This document shows positions 47,640 through 59,040 of a stretch of DNA of 64,000 bases, one piece after another. The notes below the pieces were generated by a model that saw nothing but the letters and a program-made list of their open reading frames with translations, was not told the origin of the DNA and did not search any database. The translations under genes were made by a program, and so were the position numbers. The first letter of the stretch is position 1; each line of letters begins with the position of its first letter. Source of the stretch: Pyrrhosoma nymphula (taxonomy: Eukaryota > Arthropoda > Insecta > Odonata > Coenagrionidae); the NCBI GenBank assembly GCA_963573305.1, contig OY754330.1:3782001-3846000 (forward strand). Direction: 5' to 3'.

Positions 47640-47940
47640 TCTTGAATGGTTATTAACCACTTTGATATTTTGTTTAACTTATGGTGGTTTGGTCATGTGT
47701 TTTTTAAGAAATACAACTTCCTTTTTCCGTCGACGTTTCGCCGTATTATTAATGAGGCTTCTTCAGGGCATACAATACAATATGCAAGGAATAGAGTCTT
47801 AATTAACCTTGATCAAAAAGGCGAAGAAACGTCTTGGCGGAAAAAGGAAGTTGAGTTTCTAAAAAAAAAGACGTGACCAAACCTCCATCCATTAACCAAT
47901 GTATTATTATAATGATTGCCAATAGGGAAGGAGAGGTTTT
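47640..47940. mobile_element. Hairpin element, second copy of the 7.5-kb family
   Basis: The arms around 47680-47767 and 47812-47890 match the arms at 7483-7785 (GGTCATG, CAACTTCCT, TTCCG-CGACGTTTCGCC, GAGGCTTCTTCAGGG and complements). Read on the minus strand, the left arm holds CTGAAGA (47760-47766 complement), a GCC...GGC stem and an intact GAAAC (47735-47739 complement). A 16-nt direct repeat, TATTATTATAATGATT, occurs at 47624-47639 and 47902-47917. The right copy seems to be part of the element, since the 7.5-kb copy shares most of it, so this is not a clear target duplication. Confidence 0.8.
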
Positions 47941-49329
47941 TTATTGTATGTACTGCCTGGCATTGTGCCCCTGCCGATTGAAGTGTGCTATCTTCGCTGG
48001 CAACGTCTTAAGAATCCTTAAACAAGTCTCCATCAATTGAATGCTCGAAGCGAAACGCTGTGGCCGAGTAAAAAAAATATATATTGCGCCGTCAACATTC
48101 ACCAGCAATAAAACACATGTTCAGCGTAGCATAGCGAAATAGTGTAATTGATAAATTCATCCTCCTTGGTATTGGTATATTGTGTCCGTGAAACAAATAC
48201 CAACTCAAAGGAAACTAAAAACACTGGCATATGGTATACCTTAATCGTGCCAAAGCGATTAAAGTGGAATTCCTTATATTATCCCTTTACAATAGTTATT
48301 TTTCTGCATTCAGTACCTGATTCAATTCGGTCACATCAACCTTCTTGCAAGATATTCAATCCAAAATGAAGAAAACATGTGAACAAACGAACAGTAAAAA
48401 AAAACAAAATTAAATTCAATTACTAGACAAATGAATAAATAAATACATTCAAGTGATTATTGGTTATCGCTGAATTATCCAGTCATATATCTACACTTGA
48501 CAGGCGTCAACGTGTTAGCACGTTAAGGAGGGATTTTTATAAGAAGACTGAGAAAGTTATCATTTCGCTTTCGATGTTTATAAGATTGGAATATCTATGA
48601 GGAATTTGTTTGTGAGGCCAGGTCCTTTTTTCCGTCAACTTATCCCATTCGTTCGCTTATAAAGGAAGTTCACGATGCATTGGGTGTTGGCCTAAATGCT
48701 GGGAATTTCCATGGCGACTGACCCAAACGCCTTCTACATCGCGTTGTGACTGAAGCAGCGCGGCACACACACAGACTGCCCACACCCGCAGAAGAAGGGG
48801 AAAGCCAATGATGGCACGATATATATATATAACGAGCCGCTGGACGCGGAGAAAGTTAAAAAAAAATGACGGCGCGACGTTGCTGTGTCGTGTAGGCGTG
48901 TGTTGTAGTGCCTCTCCTATTTCTCTCTCCCATTTCTATATTCGAGCGATGATTCGCGGAGGCGTTTTGTGGCCCGGGTCGGGTTTATGTGCGAGCGTTG
49001 AGTAATAGTATAAGAGGAGGTGTGAGTCGTGTTAAGAGAAGTGGGGAATTGGGTTTTGGCGTGTTAACGTGGGTAGGTGCGCAATACGTGCGTGCGACGC
49101 AGTTGTCCAAAACCCACTTATAACCCTCTCTCTTGTGAGAGCAGCCGGTTATGGTTGAGGTTAACGTTTTCTGACGACATAGTTCTTTTTCACGTGGGAG
49201 ACGGTTGAGTGGAAAACTTCCGATGCCAACGCCTTCTATAGGATGTTGAAAGCACTATTGTTCGGAAATGAGGATTGAGTCGGTGGCGGTAAAATTTTAG
49301 TTTTTAGGACCTCTTTAACTGCCGAGGGT
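47941..49329. other. Intronic DNA
   Basis: A TA run lies at 48820-48831, followed by GC-rich DNA. No exon or known repeat was recognised. Confidence 0.4.
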
Positions 49330-49452
49330 GTCAATACGTCGCCCACACGTCTCTTAACCCAATCCTAGGACGCCCGAGGCTGGACTCGAACCCAGCACCT
49401 TCACATTCCCGTTCCGCGCATAGCCCCGACTTGAATACCACCGCGGCCGGCA
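49330..49452 (-). mobile_element. tRNA-derived SINE head, reverse orientation
   Basis: The minus strand starts near 49451 with GCCGGCCGCGGTGGTATTC and contains a perfect B box, GGTTCGAGTCC (complement of 49382-49392), within TGCTGGGTTCGAGTCCAGC, an intact T-arm stem. A-box similarity is weak. It is not an intact tRNA because no acceptor or anticodon stem pairs properly. Confidence 0.6.
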
Positions 49453-49959
49453 ATATAGAAAGTTCTTCTGAAATCCGGACTTCGGAATGAAACGTTTGTA
49501 ATGTACTTTAGATTTTGTTGTAATTTAGTGTAATTTTTGTTTAAATGTTTTAATTTATTTTAGCGTGGAAATGTTTGATTGATTGTTGAAATGTTTTGGG
49601 TTGTTAAGGGGTTGTTGACAAAAGGGTGGTTGTATGGTTGGTATGGACAAATACTGGAAGCTGGAAGAGCTGCTCTGAACCAAATAGAAGCATTTCCTAA
49701 TAAAAGATGAAATATAAGTGTTGTTTGTAAGAGATATGTGGTGTTTTGATGAATATACACAGTCCGACGCTACATAAAACGTTTATTGTTCGACGATTAT
49801 CATTGTTAATAATGCCCCATTTACATATATCATCATCAGCAGTCTTCAGTTGCTTAGATGAGTTTGAGCTGCAGCTCTACCCAATAGTACCTACTCCTTC
49901 ATCATACAAATATTTAAACATGTATTGGTGCCTGTCTCTCTGTCTGTCTGTTGCTCAAT
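49453..49959. other. Intronic AT-rich DNA
   Basis: Nothing was recognised apart from a short TCTG run near 49935-49950. Confidence 0.4.
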
Positions 49960-50345
49960 CACGCAAAACCTACTGAACCGATAGAGCTGAAATTTGGCAT
50001 GTAGTGAGAAAATATATCTGGGTGTAACATAGGCTATATCAAAAAGCCCTCAGGGCCCCCAAAGGCCCCCCCTGTTGGTCCATGCTAAGCATTGGGTTCT
50101 GTGCAGTGGTTTCATTTTTTGCTTTTTATAATTATTTTCACTAAAGATATATTACCGGGATTAGACTGGATTTTTTTATCGGATGGCTGAATAAATGAGG
50201 TTTCTAATGCTATCAATCGATTTTCTTTTACGCTTCGTAATTGTCTGAAAGGCATGTTTTTTGCTGAACAATATCATATTTTTCTCTGAAATCAACAATA
50301 GCATATTTCCTTGACAACCAGAGGTTTTCAAAGAATATTCACGTT
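49960..50345 (+). repeat. Dispersed repeat family I, copy 1
   Basis: It contains CTACTGAACCGATAGAGC, TGAAATTTGGCATG, ATAGGCTAT, CAGGGCCCCCAAAGG, AAGCATTGGGTTCTGTGCAG and TTTTTCTCTGAAATCAACAA blocks. The last several recur at 56436-56830 in a different order. The 'aaccgat...ctgaaatttggcatg' phrase is a common arthropod repeat, but its element class is not certain to me. Confidence 0.6.
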
Positions 50346-53313
50346 ATTTAAATATCACTTATTCCTGCAGGCCCATGATAGTACGTAGAAAGAACATCTG
50401 TAAAAGAAGGGCCCAGAGTCCCAAGAGCCCCATGATTGATTGCTTCAGGGGGTTATCGATAAATTCAATGCATATTTACAAGTACCTATGCTCTTCAGTG
50501 TCTATTCTCAAAGTTGCTCTCACAGGGGCACTGCATGTATATGAGAGAACACTTACGTAGTAAACGATACACACAAAGGTATTAAACATGCAAAAATATT
50601 TACTTGCAGCGAATAGTAATGGTAATAATGCCTCTGTTGCGACAACAAACACGACGTTGTTTATTATCGTTCAATACTCAGATGTATTACACATAGTGGA
50701 ACCGTCTGCCTCTCATTACGATTGCGAACTGTTTTTTAGACCCATTCCCACGCCACATCATAAACGTTACGAGTTATTTATGTATGTTTTAAAAGTGTTA
50801 AAGTGCAGTTAACTTACATTCACTCAGTCGTCGAGCGTGTCTACTTCAACGACCACAACGTACAAGATCGAACTCCTCAAATGAGCACGCTGACAAAATT
50901 CTTCAGGCTTTGTGGTTATCTTATAAAATTAGTTCAGTGTTTTTCACACCCGTTGGATTTCAAAGTGGGAACCTTCTGCTAGTATTTCTTAATTTTAACA
51001 TCCCTCACCCCTGACTCTCTTTGACGTGCGTCACCATTTACTGAAACACAAAACCACACTGGCCTGATGTGATGGTTGATGTTTAAAAAAATGGAACTTG
51101 GGTCTTGTGTGTGTGTTTTAATGACTCTGGTTGCAACAGTTTAAGTAGTTAGACAGAAATCGTTAAAAGAGAGATGATATTCTGGAAATTGTTGTTCAAG
51201 GCCGGGAAAAATAAACGGCGGCATGTGATGTCACCGTCTGTTTAGAGAGAAGTCGGTGATAAGTGTGACTCTTATTTCTTTCGCGCCGTAACCCGAGACG
51301 AAGTGACGTGAATGGCGTGTTTGTCGCGCATACCTACCGTTTAAGGCGTTGAATCCGATTTTTCACGGAAGACATTTCCTCTCCCACTTTCCCGTATTTA
51401 TTTAAAATCGGGATTCCGTACCTCACACCTCTTTCATTTGTCTCCATCGCGTTGGAAAAATAATTATCGCCCAGAAGTTATAACGTTTAATCCGTTGTTA
51501 AGAGAATTTAGCTGGAAAAATAGTTTCCCCTTTTGGGTTCTCTTTGGCTGTGAAAAGACGTGATATTTGTGGCTGTCCTTACTTTACTGGCAACTTACTT
51601 GGCACTTTTACTGCGGAATGAGAACAAAAAAATCATTCAATTACATTACCAATCTACAGAAGTTTGTCCCGATAATCCCTTTGCCAGCCGTCATATGTGA
51701 GGTTTTTGTACTTCTGGTGTTTCGCTTCGTGGAAATAACACTCTATTTTATATCCGCTTGATAATGCACTTGTGCCCACGCTACTTCATGACGCACTCTT
51801 TTCGGAAAGGGGCTGACCGGCATGCCACGCGCGCTACAATGTGTTTGTACGGGTTGGCCTGGGAGGAAGAGGATCGACGAATTGTTTGAACAAAAGAATG
51901 GGTGATGGCGCCCATTTTGAAGCGGGAGAAGAAGTTCATCCGGATTTTAGACTCTGGACCACTTATTGTTAGTTACTCCGTCCACTTTCGCTGTCCGCGT
52001 TGTTTTCCGTGTGAGCCGTGAAATATCTGGAATATCGACCCCATCTGCTATTCTTCCTCTACTGATGATCATCCGTCGTTCCTTACGCGATTGCATAACA
52101 TTCGAATTTCTTTTTATGCCCAACTTGAACCGCGGTCTCGTTCATGCGTTCAATGGCTTCGCTTTACGTTTCCTTCAATATGCATGTCCTAACTAGTTCC
52201 GTGGAGTTAGATCGGATTATTTACAGAATTGTAAAAAAAGTATGGAAAACCGGGAAACCTGATATTTTGTGGGGTAATCGGCCTATCGCATAAGAATAAA
52301 AAGTTAACGATGGAGCTGTGGCCTCGTCGTCATCACCATTTGCAGGTATAATACAGAGAGATCGGCTTTACTGGGGAAAGGTTGAAACTATGAATGGTCA
52401 CTTCTATACAGTCTTAAGCCCAATTAAGATCTACAGTCACTACAGATCTACAGTAGTAAGCAATCGTGTTTAATTGAAACCGACGTCGATAGGCAGCAAA
52501 GCAATTAAACGATGTTCGGGAAAGGAGGAAAAAAAGATCGCGTGTTTCAAACGACTAGGACGTCGAAACTCAGGGGAAAAAAAACAACTGAAGATGGTGG
52601 AAATCTTGGGTGATTTTATACTTTCCAATATCCTCTCCGCTGCCGTCGCCGCACATGGTGCTTGCCGTGGTGTGTGTGTGTGTGACATAACGAATACACA
52701 AAATGGGCACAATTCGAAGTCGCCGGAGGAGGAGAGGGGAGGTTAAGGGGAGGGAGGGGAGGGGAGTGTGTGTGGGAGACTTAATACGCCTGCGCGGTAT
52801 AACCTGTGGCGGAGGGGGGGAGGGGAAGAGGAGGACATTCCAATGACAACAACAATCACAACAACAACAATGACTGCGGTGGCTTCGGGGATTCGGCGTG
52901 CACCAGCTGCGCGCGCACCCTTCTTCTCTCTATCTCTCTCGTGTTCGGCCAAATGTATGTCTTCGGTCTCTCTTCTCTCTCGTTTCCTTTTACAAATCGT
53001 CCGCCCCCCCCCCCCCTCTCGTCTTCCTTCGCCTATTTCGCCTTTTTTGGACATCATTGCCGCCGTCTCGTCCTGACTCGCCTCCTGACTCGCCGCCATC
53101 TCATCTCTCCACGTGGTGTGTCGCAATTCTCGAGCGCGTCTCTCCTCTTTCCTTCCTCCTCCTCCTCTGCCCCCCCCCGCACCTACACCTCTCTCTCCTT
53201 TTCCTCGGACACTCCGACGCCCCCCGACCCTCTTGCGAAGACACTCTTACGTATATATATAGATCCCAGGATTTTCAACATTGTGAGTTTTATGCCGTGA
53301 ATTCAAACAAGGT
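50346..53313. other. Intronic DNA with C-rich and GT-rich tracts
   Basis: G/A-rich, CT-rich and C-rich tracts lie at 52720-53220 and include a 13-C run (53004-53016). The long frames there follow the low-complexity composition. No exon was recognised. Confidence 0.4.
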
Positions 53314-53539
53314 TAGGCTTTTTAGCCGTACGGCGTGGAAAAATGAGTCAAGTGTGATTCTTATGTGGATATATTAATTTAATCACCGAGAATGTTTGTC
53401 ATATAAAACTATATGTTTGCACCATTAATATTGCAATATTTTTCTTCGCACTTTTTACAGACGCTGAAATTTAAATATAAAATTCGAATATGGTCTCCAT
53501 TATGAGTATGTGGAACTATCTCGATCCTCAAACTACTGA
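53314..53539 (-). mobile_element. Family A TTAA element, 3'-truncated reverse fragment
   Basis: The reverse complement matches the first 230 bp or so of family A: TTTGAG-CGAGATAG-like start, CATAATGGAGACCATATTCG, CAGCGTCTGTAAAAAGT-like, TGAGTAATTAAA-like and GCCGTACGGCTAAAAAGCC blocks. The terminal TTAA is lost. Confidence 0.8.
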
Positions 53540-54481
53540 ATATGTATCTACTAACTGAAAAATGCTTTGAGTTGAAGTTTCGAGTTACGGAAGAGTTACT
53601 TACAGACATGACAAAGAACAACAATTAAAATGTATTTCAAATTTTCAAAAATGCTACTTCCAGAAGTTGAAGAAATAGAAGTTTAGTTGTATTATAGATG
53701 TCATCATTACATTACTTAAAAGGATTGATTTTTATTTAGGCCGGAGAGTGAATATATAAGAATTGAATGCATGGGAGGGCCAAGAGGTGGCGTCTGCACC
53801 CTTTAAGACCGCGAGACACCCATTAAGTTGTTTGCTCGTAAGGGGACGCCACCGACTTCCGAGGTTAATTGCACACGTGCCGTTAAGAATGGGTTGGGTT
53901 GGTCTCTGAGTGGGAAGAATCACGCACTGGGAATGGAGGGAAGCTGGAAGGAAACCCGGCGTCGGTATTAGCGTCGACTGTTCAAAGGTTTAGACGCCGA
54001 GGTGTCCGCAGTTCAATTCGACGTCGAAGCTGATGGACACAATCTCAGGGTCCACTTTGTAAGAGATATCATCTGCATACTTTCACAGCATAACGCGCCG
54101 ACCACAGTTTCAGCATATATCTAATTCCTTTATCAAGGCACGAGGTTTTAAAAGGCGCCAGTGGCCCCCACTTATAGTATTCAAGGAAGATATTGAAATT
54201 AAATGACGCTCTATATCATGACTTTATTCCCAAGGCTAAAAAAAATTACATTATTTCCGTTTATTTGCGAGAGAGAGAGAGAGCACCGTGTGAGAATACT
54301 GCTTTTTTTAGTTGAAGTTCAACGTGGTCAAACGACTGACCCTTGCGACTTGTTGATTGTAATCGCATATATATTATGCCGGAATCTCTGGAAATCATCT
54401 CAAGATGAAAGTGAGCGTTGTCTCAGTCGGAGCCAAATCAGAAATGATTCTCGCTTTTATGAAATTTCTTGCGAGGAGTTG
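53540..54481. other. Intronic DNA
   Basis: A GA run lies at 54270-54283. Nothing else was recognised. Confidence 0.4.
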
Positions 54482-54585
54482 AATAACGGCATTTTAAATT
54501 TTAAGTGACTGTGGCTCCATCTAATAGCGGCATTTTAAAATTTTAGTGACTGTGGATCCATCTAATAACGGCATCTTAAGATTAT
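54482..54585. repeat. Tandem repeat, period about 41 bp, 2.5 copies
   Basis: The unit AATARCGGCATTTTAAA...GTGACTGTGGMTCCATCT starts at 54482, 54523 and 54564. The third copy is partial. Confidence 0.85.
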
Positions 54586-56435
54586 GCAGAAACTATTGTC
54601 GAAGTGTATTTTGAAATTTTGTGGAGAGCTGCTTAGCAATAATACTGCCGACGAGGATTTGAAGGACATGCATCTCAAGTTTCGCCGGAAACTCTCTCTC
54701 AATTGTCCGGAAGAAGCGAGATGCCTGGATTCAAAGCGCTGCTGCAGGGATTGTAACCCAGGACGTCGGAGCTGGTTAAGTCTCCGGTCGCACCACGCCC
54801 ACCCGGTTGCCGAGGGGCCCGCCGCCGGAGTGCGGAAGGGTGCAAGGGCCTCCACTCAACCCTGAGCGGGTGCGGTTGGGGATGTGGCGTGGGGGCGGGG
54901 AGCGGGTGATTTCGGGCTGGCCACAAAGGCGAAGTGACTGGTTCGCCTTTTTTTTATCTTCTCCACTTTACACCAGGGGGAGGCTTTTTTTTTTAAACTG
55001 CTTGTTAGCGGTCTCCTGTAGCTGCAATCCCAACCGATTCGGACGTGCTGGAATGACGAAGGAGCGGGGGTGCAGAAGGGAGCAGGGGGGGACACGATAC
55101 GAGAGGCGCGTCTGCTCCCTCTCCTCACCCACCTTTGAAAACCGCGACCGCGTGGATAATAATAATAAAAAAATGAGAAATGTGTTTCGCCATCTTCTTA
55201 TTCATATGTCGTTTCGAAGAAAACCCCACTCGGTTAACATGTCCGTATATTTCCGGAAAGTAAGAGTGGGATTTTTATAAGATGCCGAACGGTTCGCGAA
55301 TGGAAATTTCTCTGCTCTCGCTTTTGCTATATCGGGGGAGCCGACCGAAGCGGCATCTTTACGTAACCAGGTATTTGACCAGCAGCTGGTAATTTGCTAT
55401 CGACTCGAAAACTGTAGCGGCTCCTGTCAATTATAATTTCATGTCCAGCAATAATACTTTCCTTTTATCACTTGATTACAAGTAGGTATATATTTATAAC
55501 TTCAAAGTCGTATGGTGTATTCCTGCATTTCGCCTATTCATGCGTAAATGCATGTGAGAGTAGCAGCACGGAATAGTAGAATTTCATTTACGTAAATAGA
55601 TGGAGGATGAGAACATTTTCGTACAAGTGATATAAATCTGAAAATGGCCTGGACTTTCATATTACCATCCATCATCTCAATCCCATGGTATGCCTACAGG
55701 GTGATTACAGCGACTCGGTGTGTGTGAGATATATATACTGGCTCGGCCGGTACCAATATTAGTTTTTTTACTTAACCAATATATTTCATATTGGCACATT
55801 TGGTATTTTATTTTAAACGTTTGTATTTAGATTTTCACCAGTTATGCGCAAATTTGAAAGCCTGAAATATTTTTGAATTGAGCGCTTAATTATATATGTT
55901 TAATTATTGACTCAACTTCCTGTAAATATTTGCCGTTTATCCGTCGTTTATTGGTGTTTTATGTCGTACTTTTTACGTAAGTGGAACTCAATTAAGGCGA
56001 TCGTATATTTTATTTCGTTCAAATGAAAATAAAATGATATTTTATAGAGATGATGGACATCTAGCAGCTAGCGGCCCTTCGCGAATATATTCCCGGCGGT
56101 GCGGCCTTATTCGGACTGACCGCCGCTCCGACTGGTGGCGGCTCCGCAAACGAAAACTCTGCGGGTGAACTCTTTTTGCGATTCGACAAATAAATAAATC
56201 GCGACCCAGATTGTTTTGCCGGAGAGAGCGTAAATGTGACAGCGAGCGCCCTCTTGTGTGTTGCGCGCGCGAAATTGAGAACTAAACATCCAGCGCGGAA
56301 GTGCAGTTGGAATGGTTGGCATTTCGCAATTGATTCTTCTCTAGTCATAATAGACACTAGTCATGTCTTTTATACAGATCTTCAGTTTAACTCAGATCGT
56401 GTTGAAATGTTGCAGACAGAATAGTTAAAGACAAG
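54586..56435. other. Intronic DNA with a GC-rich block
   Basis: A GC-rich stretch at 54770-54920 and a 56050-56300 stretch rich in CpG show no recognisable coding domain or splice-supported exon. Confidence 0.4.
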
Positions 56436-56830
56436 AGGAAAACTATAGGCTATTTTAAAACGTTTTCAGGGCCCCAAAAGGTCCAAAAAAAGGGTTAAAA
56501 TTCAACAAGAAACAGGGTTGGGATTTTTTAATCAAATGGCTGCAAAAATGAGTTTTTGTAATTCTTTCAATCAGTTATAATTTCAAATACGTATTTGTCT
56601 GAAAATCACTTTTTTTTAAAGCTGCAAATACGCACATTTTTCTCTGAAATCAACAATGGCAAATTACCTTGGCAACCAGATTTTGGTCTTTTTACGCATT
56701 TAAAACTCATCTTGCTTAGTTAAGCTGATTAGGAGTGCTTAAGCATTGGGTTTTGTGCAGTGATTTATTATTTAAAACTAATTTCACTCAAGATCGAGAG
56801 TTAAAGTTTATTTTATCAGATACCCGAATG
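56436..56830 (+). repeat. Dispersed repeat family I, copy 2, rearranged
   Basis: Blocks shared with 49960-50345: ATAGGCTAT, CAGGGCCCC-AAAGG, TTTTTCTCTGAAATCAACAA and CCTTG-CAACCAGA. They are then followed by the AAGCATTGGGTTYTGTGCAG block, which precedes them in copy 1. The order is therefore permuted, or two tandem partial copies are joined. Confidence 0.6.
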
Positions 56831-58404
56831 CAGGATAGTGAAGACAGTGTGATGTTGAGCAACGCAAGGTGATCCAGCAAGTATTATTACCTTCTATAAA
56901 ACTTAATTAGTCGTCAGATGCGTGGAATAAAATGTTTAGATTTGAAATTTTAGAGATGAAATTTTTAATTTTAGACGACTAAAAGATTTGATTAAAATTA
57001 ATATTAAGATGAGGAGTAAATTTTCTTTTTAAAAGAATAGAGAAAGTATACGAACCACGCACCCTTACATTTATGACGCTATCTATGCGTCGTAACTAGA
57101 CCTAATATTTCATGCTCTCTCTGGAACACGAAGTCGTCTAATGGAAAATGGCTACCATGTTTAGGTAAATTACTCGGTAAATGGTGCGATTAATTTATGA
57201 TATTTTCCGTAGCATTACAAAGGTGAGGTTTGTTTCTTTTATAATGAGGAAACATTCATTGAATGTCACGTGAAGTGGTACGTCGTTCAAACCACTTTTA
57301 ACAAAGCAGGGATTCTGCTTGCTGAGCTAGCTGGCTCTAGTCGGGAAGAACTCGTCAAATTATTTCCCGCTTTTTTTATAATCGTGTTTGATTGACAGTG
57401 ACGATGAAAAATGATGATAAACTATGCTTGGATGGTGTTGAAATAAAATGCTTCGTACCGCAGGAGGAAAAAGATATGTATAACTATGGATCTCTTGTTA
57501 TCGACGAATTCTCTGAAAGATGGATTAGAAAATGCCTTTTGGTGATTGATAACCTGATAGGTTGGAAGTGTGGCAAAATGGAATACACACATTTATAAAC
57601 GATAGCAAACTTTGTTCCAATGTGCATTGCTGATAACTCATCGACTAGGTGGAAATGAAATGATTGCACGAAAAAATTGATGGTATTCAAATGTATAAAA
57701 TAATGACTAATGTTCTATTATCTTCGTTTGTGATGATCAGGATGTTTGGAATTTTACTTTTGTTAGTTTTGAACGTGTGATTACTGATGGATGGGATATT
57801 GTTAATTTTATCACTTCGTTTCAAAAGATTTTGTTCTAAATAAATGTTTACATTTCGTTTTAGATATTTTCAATTTTCTTAGGTTGAGTGGCTTAAGATG
57901 CCTTTAGTCATTCCATCCCAGTGGTGTGTGTGTGACAGTTGTCAAAAGGAGGCAAATATATCAAGAAGAGTTAGTGACCGAATTTAAAAAAAAACAACTT
58001 CGAAGTAGCTTAAAGCCTTAAGTCGACTGGAGCCCGAAAGAAAGCTTATAAAAAACTAAATGCGAAAATCACAGCGCCGTTATAAACGGGCACTTTCTCT
58101 TTGCATAAACCGAATGTAACCGTGATTTCATCTTGAGTAGAGGCTTACCATCTTTAATAAACGAAAACCTTGAAAAATGACATTAGGCAGCTTGATATCG
58201 TTATGCGTTAACAATCGCTCTGCGCTGGTTTTAAATTAATTCCAAATAAAAGGAATTCTACTTATATTTCACTGTCTTTACGGAGCTGATGCTTGAACGT
58301 CTTAAAAACGTGCGCTAATCATGCAAATGTTAGCATTAAGTTTGTGACATTTTTTTATGTTTTCTATTTGAGAGGAGAGGGCATGATGAAGAGGGTTGAT
58401 AGAG
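56831..58404. other. Intronic AT-rich DNA
   Basis: No gene or known repeat was recognised. Confidence 0.4.
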
Positions 58405-58510
58405 GGGAGAACACTGGGGAAGCGTGGAAGAGGATAGGAGTTCTGGACGTAATAAGAGGAGGTAGAAGATATGAGGAATTTAAGAGAGGGATCTATTGGC
58501 GGTACATCCT
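58405..58510 (+). pseudogene. Short decayed RTE-like LINE ORF C-terminal fragment
   Basis: The frame encodes EAWKRIGVLDVIRGG and then RRYEEFKRGIYWR. This fits the 'gRxRiGflDxixxGxxYxExKRxAxxRxxWR' ending of arthropod endonuclease-reverse transcriptase elements, the same region as KRIGFMDGMKKGGTYSEMKK at 9.3 kb. It is only about 35 codons long and flanked by unrelated DNA. Confidence 0.5.
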
Positions 58511-58844
58511 TAGGAGGGAAAGCGAGGCAATGTCTATGACATTAGGATGGAGAATGGGGACTGTATCAAGAGAACCTCCCAATCAGTGGGCAGAAGAATA
58601 ATTGAATGGAAAATGGTGGGAGGGTGCTGGATGAGAGGAGAAGAGATCAGTTGACAAAGGGCAGCGTGTCCAGGCTGGAGGAATGAAGTCTGGCTAGGCA
58701 TGCACGTCACCTCGTGTGTGATGGGCCTCGGTGATACAGACGGCCGATGTGAGGTGCGCTTCAGTCTTCAGACTTCAGTCTGCATTGTCCAGCGATCCGC
58801 TCCCGCTGAAATGCTTCATGGGTCTTCTTCTCCTGATATCTTAG

Positions 58845-59040
58845 TGTTAAATTACTACTGCCCAAATTGTAATGCTCCAAGAGTAATTACTTATAATTGG
58901 AACGCGGAGAAGGCGAGGTGTAACTGTTGTAGCAATGCAATGGGAGAAAGAATTGTCTACGAAAGATGAGATTGATTTTTAATTCTCATGCGCGAAGTAT
59001 ATTCGTGGAGGTTTATTTCAATAAATGTACGGAATCCCTC
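58845..59040 (+). other. Candidate terminal exon or pseudogene encoding a four-cysteine zinc ribbon
   Basis: A pyrimidine-rich tract followed by ATATCTTAG (58836-58844) looks like a splice acceptor. The frame that follows reads LNYYCPNCNAPRVITYNW, then NAEKARCNCCSNAMGERIVY, and stops at TGA (58967-58969). The spacing C-x2-C-x16-C-x2-C plus GERIV resembles the TFIIB-type N-terminal zinc ribbon. AATAAA follows at 59020-59025. The same frame is also open upstream to 58700. It could be a small nested gene's last exon, an alternative terminal exon, a retro-pseudogene or chance. There is no start codon evidence and no partner exon. Confidence 0.3.

Noticed and set aside
47624..47917. 16-nt direct repeat as target duplication of the hairpin element
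   Set aside because: Most of the right-hand copy is shared with the related element at 7.8 kb, so it belongs to the element, and the left copy may be part of a TTA microsatellite.
52743..53377. Several overlapping long frames on both strands
   Set aside because: They follow CT-rich, C-rich and CAA microsatellite DNA; serine/proline/arginine-rich products with no domain or splice support.
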